A model generated the notes under the pieces. That model was not told where the DNA came from and did not search any database. It saw nothing but the letters and a program-made list of their open reading frames with translations. Positions 29,503-33,663 of a stretch of 33,663 nucleotides of DNA are shown here, piece by piece (positions within the stretch are counted from its first letter, which is position 1; every line of letters begins with the position of its first letter). The translations under genes and the position numbers were made by a program. The DNA is taken from contig JAISFS010000071.1 in NCBI GenBank assembly GCA_031263485.1, positions 1-33,663 of the forward strand, given 5' to 3'. The stretch is from Deltaproteobacteria bacterium (GTDB lineage Bacteria > Desulfobacterota > Desulfarculia > Adiutricales > Adiutricaceae).

Positions 29503-30969
29503 ATGAGCCGAGACAGGACCTGCCCGGTTAGCCGGACGAGCGCGCACACGAAGAACGGCGACGGGAAGCCCAAGGGGGAAGGCAAGGGCGCCTCCGAAGA
29601 GGGGCCCCTGAACATCTGGGACCGCACGGGCCCCGAGGAGCGCGAGCAGATCGAGAGATATTCCCGCGACTACATGCGCTTCCTCACCGAGGGCAAGACC
29701 GAGCGCAAGGTATTCGAGCTCGTGCTGGGCAGGCTCGAGAGCGAGGGCTTCACGGATCTGGCCCGGGGCGGCAGGGCGGACCGCGGGGGCTACCTGAGGC
29801 ACCTGGGCAAGCTCCTGGGGGCCTACGTGCCCGGCAAGTCCGGCCCCGAGGGCGGCTTCAACATCATCGTGGCCCACGGCGACAGCCCGCGTCTGGACCT
29901 GAAGCCGCGCTGCGTCTACGAGGACGGGCCCCTGGCGCTCCTCAAGAGCAACCTCTACGGGGGGCTCAAGAAGTTCCAGTGGCTGGCGCGCCCGGTCGCC
30001 ATCTGGGGCTTCACCGCCCTTAAGGACGGAAGGACGGTGGACTTCCGCTTCGGGGAGGACCCGGAGGGGCCGGTGCTCACCATCACTGATATCCTGCCGC
30101 ACATGGACCGCAAGATCCAGCGCGACAAGAAGCTCTCGGAGGCCTTCCCGGCGGAGAGGCTCAACGTGCTCGCCGCCTCCCTCCCCGCCGGCGGCCACGA
30201 GGACAAGAACCGGCTCAAGAAGGCCGTCTTCAAGCTCCTGGAGGACCGTTGGGGCGTGAAGGAGGACGATCTCGTGAGTTCGGAGATAGAGATCGTGCCG
30301 GCCGGCCCCGCGGTGCCCGTGGGCCTCGACGGCTCCTTCATCGGCGGCTACGGCCAGGACGACCTGCTCTCGGTCTTCGCGATGACCCGGGCCTTCGTCG
30401 AGTGCGAGTCGCCCGCCAGGCCCCTCCTGCTTCTCCTGGTCGACCGCGAGGAGATCGGATCCCGAGGCGCCACCGCCGCGCCCACCCGCTTCATCGAAAG
30501 GCTGGCCGCGGCCGCCTTCGAATCCTCGGGTGTCGAGCCGCGTTACCGCGCGATCCTGGAGGCGCTCGCGGCCTCGTCCTGCTTATCGGCCGACGTGGAG
30601 TGCGCGACCGACCCCACCTTCAAGGAGATCGCGGACGATCTCAATTCCGCTCGCATGACCTTCGGGCCATGCGTGACCCGCTACACCGGAGGGGCCGGCA
30701 AGTACGGCGCCTCGGAAGCCGGGGCCGAGTACATGGCCAAGATCCGCGCCGTCTACGACAACGCCGGCGTCATCTGGCAGAGCTCGCTCATCGGCAAGCA
30801 GGAGGAGGGGGGCGGCGGCACCGTCGCCCAGGATCTGGCCGACTTCGGCATGGGCGTCGTGGACTCCGGGGCGCCCGTCCTTTCCATGCATTCGCCCTTC
30901 GAGATCAGCTCCAAGGCGGACGTCTGGATGACCTACAGGGCGTATTCGGCGTTCTACAAGAGCGTGTAG
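29503..30969 (+). CDS. M18 family zinc aminopeptidase
   Basis: Cytoplasmic metallo-aminopeptidase of the M18 (aspartyl aminopeptidase / aminopeptidase I) family, releasing N-terminal residues from peptides. The two-zinc site is complete: H125 and D127 in VAHGDSPRLD, bridging D286 in GQDD, catalytic E316 and adjacent ligand E317 in DREEIGSRG, D364 in SADV and H463 in SMHSPFE. At 488 residues it is within the family range but opens with about 35 low-complexity lysine/glycine-rich residues before LNIWDRTG. GGAG six bases before ATG 29503 supports the start and no other in-frame ATG lies before the conserved part. M18 enzymes usually form dodecameric tetrahedra. It precedes a Liv transporter operon, consistent with peptide and amino acid use. 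Confidence 0.94.
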   Translation: MSRDRTCPVSRTSAHTKNGDGKPKGEGKGASEEGPLNIWDRTGPEEREQIERYSRDYMRFLTEGKTERKVFELVLGRLESEGFTDLARGGRADRGGYLRHLGKLLGAYVPGKSGPEGGFNIIVAHGDSPRLDLKPRCVYEDGPLALLKSNLYGGLKKFQWLARPVAIWGFTALKDGRTVDFRFGEDPEGPVLTITDILPHMDRKIQRDKKLSEAFPAERLNVLAASLPAGGHEDKNRLKKAVFKLLEDRWGVKEDDLVSSEIEIVPAGPAVPVGLDGSFIGGYGQDDLLSVFAMTRAFVECESPARPLLLLLVDREEIGSRGATAAPTRFIERLAAAAFESSGVEPRYRAILEALAASSCLSADVECATDPTFKEIADDLNSARMTFGPCVTRYTGGAGKYGASEAGAEYMAKIRAVYDNAGVIWQSSLIGKQEEGGGGTVAQDLADFGMGVVDSGAPVLSMHSPFEISSKADVWMTYRAYSAFYKSV

Positions 30970-31331
30970 CCGGCAGCCGGCCCCCGCCAGGGGCGGCCTT
31001 GGTCGTGCCCTGAGTCGGCCCATGGCGGACTCGAGCTGCGAGGGCCGTTCGCAAGGGCGATCTTTGCCCACGCCCGATATCGGTCTCCCGGCGGCCTCGA
31101 TTCGTTCCCGAAGCCGTTTCCCTGGCGTCATCTGACCGCGCCCGGAGCCGGTCCTCCGGCGGCCCCCTGGCGAGCCCCGAGCCTTCCTCCGGCGGCTTCC
31201 GGTCGCGCCCCGAGCTGACTCCTCCGGCAACCTCTTGCCGCGCCCGGTTCCGGTCCTCCGGCGGTCTCGGCCGTGCCCTGGGCCGACCGCCCGGCGCGAA
31301 CTTCAATCAGGCGAACCCATCGGGAGGCAAC
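30970..31331. other. gap before livK, no gene seen
   Basis: About 360 bases of GC-rich spacer largely made of a degenerate 34-bp repeat. No AT-rich patch and no clear promoter hexamers, so the source of livK transcription is unresolved. Confidence 0.45.
31085..31290. repeat. degenerate tandem repeat of about 34 bp, four to five copies
   Basis: CTCCGGC anchors recur at 31154, 31187, 31222 and 31256, each followed by a diverged CGCGCCCCGAGC-like segment; an earlier more diverged copy begins near 31085. The spacing varies by one or two bases. Confidence 0.65.
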
Positions 31332-32474
31332 ATGCGCAACACCCTATACCTTTCCCTCGCGGCGCTGGCCGCGCTAGGCCTCGCGCTTTTCACCGGCGCC
31401 GGGACGGCGTCCGCCCAGGGGGACCCGGTCAAGATAGGCCTCATGGGCCCCATCACCGGCCAGTGGGCCTCCGAAGGCCAAGACATGATGAACGTCGTGG
31501 AGATCCTGGCCGAGGAGCTGAACGCCCAGGGCGGCATCAACGGCCGCCCGGTGGAGATCGTGGTCGAGGACGACGGCGGCAGCCCGAAGACTGCGACCCT
31601 GGCCGCCCAGAGGCTCATCGCCCAGGGCGTGACGGCTGTCGTGGGCACATACGGCTCCTCCGTGACCGCATCGGTCCAGGACATCTACGACGAGGCGAAA
31701 GTGGTCCAGGTGGCCACGGGCTCCACTTCCATCCCCCTGTCCGAGAAGGGCCTGAAGCTCTTCTTCCGCACCTGCCCCCGTGACGACGAGCAGGGCAGGT
31801 TCCTGGCGGCCAGCGTGAAGGGGCTGGGCTTCACCCGCGCGGCGGTGGTACACGACAACACCTCCTACGCCAAGGGCCTGGCCGACGAGGCCCGGGCCAT
31901 CTTCCGCGGCGAGGGCGTAAGCGAGGTCTTCTACGACGCGATAACCCCCGGCGACAGGGACTATACCGCGACCCTGACCAAGATCCGCGCCGCCGACCCC
32001 GACGTGCTGGTCTTCACGGGCTACTACCCCGAAGCCGGTCTCATACTGCGCCAGAAGAAGGAGATGAACTGGGACGTCCCGATGATAGGCGGCGACGCCA
32101 CCAACAACGTGGCGCTGGTGGAAGTCGCCGGCCCCGAGGCCGCGGCAGGCTACTACTTCGTCTCGCCCCCAGGCCCCAACGACATCAAGGGCGACAAGGC
32201 CCGGAAGCTCCTGGAAGCCTACAAGGCTCGCCACGACTCGTTGCCCTCCTCCGTCTGGTCGATCCTGGCCGGGGACGCGTTCGGGGTCATCGCCGAGGCC
32301 GTGAAGGGCTCCGGCGTCTCCGACGGCGAGTCGATAGCCGGCTACCTCCACGAAGGGCTCAAGGGCTACGAGGGGTTGACCGGCCCCATCGCCTTCAACG
32401 CGAAGGGCGACCGCATCGGGGACGTCTACAGCCTCTACCAGACCGACTCCCAGGGCCACTTCGTCCTCAAGTAG
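31332..32474 (+). CDS. livK: branched-chain amino acid ABC transporter substrate-binding protein
   Basis: Periplasmic binding protein of the Leu/Ile/Val (HAAT) ABC transporter family. The 380-residue precursor has a signal peptide: positive start MRNT, hydrophobic core about 5-22 and an ASA cleavage site before Q29. The mature part begins DPVKIGLMGPITG and shows the type I two-lobed fold, with GGSPKTATLAAQRLI and the ligand-loop region GTYGSSVTASV and ATGSTS. Residues after YFVSPPG form the C-terminal lobe ending IGDVYSLYQTDSQG. GGGAGG four bases before ATG 31332 fixes the start. It precedes livH. The exact ligand (branched-chain amino acid, other amino acid or amide) cannot be read from sequence. 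Confidence 0.95.
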   Translation: MRNTLYLSLAALAALGLALFTGAGTASAQGDPVKIGLMGPITGQWASEGQDMMNVVEILAEELNAQGGINGRPVEIVVEDDGGSPKTATLAAQRLIAQGVTAVVGTYGSSVTASVQDIYDEAKVVQVATGSTSIPLSEKGLKLFFRTCPRDDEQGRFLAASVKGLGFTRAAVVHDNTSYAKGLADEARAIFRGEGVSEVFYDAITPGDRDYTATLTKIRAADPDVLVFTGYYPEAGLILRQKKEMNWDVPMIGGDATNNVALVEVAGPEAAAGYYFVSPPGPNDIKGDKARKLLEAYKARHDSLPSSVWSILAGDAFGVIAEAVKGSGVSDGESIAGYLHEGLKGYEGLTGPIAFNAKGDRIGDVYSLYQTDSQGHFVLK

Positions 32475-32753
32475 CAGCGGCGGGGCCTTCAGAGGCCCTC
32501 GCCCGAAACCCGGGGCCCTCCTGCGGTGATGCGCCGCGCCAGGGGCCCCGATCTCCGGTTGCGGCATCGGGCCGCGGCCCGGTCGGTTCTGACGGTTGGA
32601 TCGCGCCCGGCCTGGTCTGACGGTTGGATCGCGACCCGGCCCGGACTGACGGTTGGATCGCGGCCCGGCCCGGTCTGACGGTTGGATCGCGGCCCGGCCG
32701 GGTCTGACGGTTGGATCGCGGTCCGGAAATCACCGCCCGGCGGGGCACGACAC
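32475..32753. other. gap between livK and livH
   Basis: About 280 bases, half of it the 29-bp repeat array. No independent promoter or T-run terminator is visible, so livH is probably read through from livK. Confidence 0.45.
32589..32720. repeat. 29-bp tandem repeat, five copies
   Basis: The identical 17-base core CTGACGGTTGGATCGCG occurs at 32589, 32617, 32646, 32675 and 32704 (period 28, then 29 three times), separated by 11-12 bases of near-identical GC sequence. Because the intervening bases are conserved it is a minisatellite rather than a CRISPR array. Confidence 0.92.
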
Positions 32754-33659
32754 TTGAACGTCTTCATCCAGCAGTTCTGCAACGGCCTTACCACGGGGGG
32801 CATCTACGCGCTCATCGCCCTGGGCTACACCATGGTCTACGGGGTCATGAAGCTCATCAACTTCGCCCACGGCGAGCTCTTCACCCTGGGGGCCTACCTG
32901 GGCTTCCTCCTTCTGGTGACGCTGGGGCTCACGGACGCGATAGGCCCCGCCCTGGGGCTCGCCGTCTCCATCCTGGCCGTGTCGCTTCTGGCCGCCGCGG
33001 CGGGACACCTCCTGGAGCGGGTCGCCTACCGTCCGCTCAGGCACTCCGACAGGCTGGCTGCGGTGGTCTCCGCCCTGGGCGCGAGCATCTTCCTCCAGAA
33101 CGCCATCATGCTCGGGTGGGGCTCCCAGTACCGGGCCTATCCGGCCAGGCTCCTGCCCAGCGTGTCCGTCGACGTCTTCGGCCAGCCCGTGCCGCTTATC
33201 CGGCTCCTGGTCTTCGCGGCGGCGGTGGTCCTGATGCTCCTCCTGTGGCTGTTCGTCAACCGCACGCGCATGGGGCTCGCCATCAGGGCGGCCGCGATCG
33301 ACCAGGGCGCGGCCAAGCTCATGGGCATAGACGTCTCCCGGGTCATCGCCCTGGTCTTCGTGATCGGGCCAGCGCTGGGAGGCCTCGCGGGACTCATGGC
33401 CGGGCTCCTGTACGGCCAGATAAGCTTCAGCATGGGACAGCTCTACGGCCTCAAGGCCTTCACCGCCGCCATCATCGGCGGCATCGGGAACATCCAGGGG
33501 GCCATGATAGGCGGGCTCCTCCTGGGGATGGTGGAGTCGCTGGGCTCCGCCTACGTCTCCGGCGCCTGGAAGGACGCGCTCACCTTCGTGGTGCTCATCC
33601 TGATCCTCGTGGTCAGGCCCACCGGGCTCCTCCCGGAGCGCGTGGCCGAGAAGCTGTAG
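32754..33659 (+). CDS. livH: branched-chain amino acid ABC transporter permease LivH
   Basis: Inner-membrane permease of the Liv transporter, about 301 residues with eight or so hydrophobic segments. The N-terminus FCNGLTTGGIYALIALGYT and the following LINFAHGELFTLGAYLGF are diagnostic of LivH. The cytoplasmic coupling loop that contacts the ATPases is NRTRMGLAIRAAAIDQGAAK near residue 165-185, and AIIGGIGNIQGAMIGG is the conserved C-terminal segment. A TTG at 32754 gives the family-standard start (MNVFIQQF); the frame is open further left only through the repeat array, which I reject as coding. The ribosome site is weak (GGGG). livM, livG and livF are expected beyond the right edge. It pairs with livK upstream. 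Confidence 0.95.
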   Translation: MNVFIQQFCNGLTTGGIYALIALGYTMVYGVMKLINFAHGELFTLGAYLGFLLLVTLGLTDAIGPALGLAVSILAVSLLAAAAGHLLERVAYRPLRHSDRLAAVVSALGASIFLQNAIMLGWGSQYRAYPARLLPSVSVDVFGQPVPLIRLLVFAAAVVLMLLLWLFVNRTRMGLAIRAAAIDQGAAKLMGIDVSRVIALVFVIGPALGGLAGLMAGLLYGQISFSMGQLYGLKAFTAAIIGGIGNIQGAMIGGLLLGMVESLGSAYVSGAWKDALTFVVLILILVVRPTGLLPERVAEKL

Positions 33660-33663
33660 AGGC

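Noticed and set aside
32589..32720. CRISPR-like pattern of identical 17-base blocks with 11-12 base spacers
   Set aside because: The spacers are almost the same as each other and too short; it is a 29-bp minisatellite, and no cas gene is present.

Overview
The window is GC-rich bacterial chromosome carrying 17 confident protein genes and no rRNA or tRNA that I can see. The housekeeping set fits a Desulfobacterota / deltaproteobacteria-like chromosome: a DnaE1-type polymerase, a true DksA, the rpmH-rnpA-yidD-yidC block, a type III glutamine synthetase, GltB/GltD and Liv transport. That assignment is an inference from gene content, not a placement. Coding density is low, about 73% by summing the called genes, because long GC-rich gaps separate most genes.

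Layout. At 1-3034 on the + strand lie a HipA-type toxin kinase, an AT-rich island and a small methyltransferase. From 15121 down to 3372 nearly everything is on the minus strand: dksA, then rpmH-rnpA-yidD-yidC-yidC behind a near-consensus promoter, then dnaE. From 16860 the + strand carries nitrogen-assimilation genes: type III glutamine synthetase, glutamate synthase large subunit, then (after a fic gene on the opposite strand) glutamate synthase small subunit. These are followed by a dTDP-4-dehydrorhamnose reductase, an M18 aminopeptidase and the first two genes of a branched-chain amino acid ABC transporter, which runs off the right edge. Glutamine synthetase and GltBD together form the GS-GOGAT ammonia assimilation route; the aminopeptidase and Liv transporter would supply amino acids.

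Three things stand out. First, most long intergenic gaps hold their own short tandem repeat, each with a different unit (16 to 46 bp), and a related 21-bp array lies in frame inside a long low-complexity insert in gltB. Second, yidC is duplicated in tandem inside the rpmH operon, and the copies differ at the key basic residue of the membrane groove. Third, gltD and the aminopeptidase are preceded by recognisably homologous promoter segments of about 65 bp, each followed by a leader hairpin. Promoters are easy to see because they lie in small AT-rich islands, and most have 17-bp spacers. I found no CRISPR array, prophage or intact insertion sequence, and no multi-gene system that I would call clearly new.
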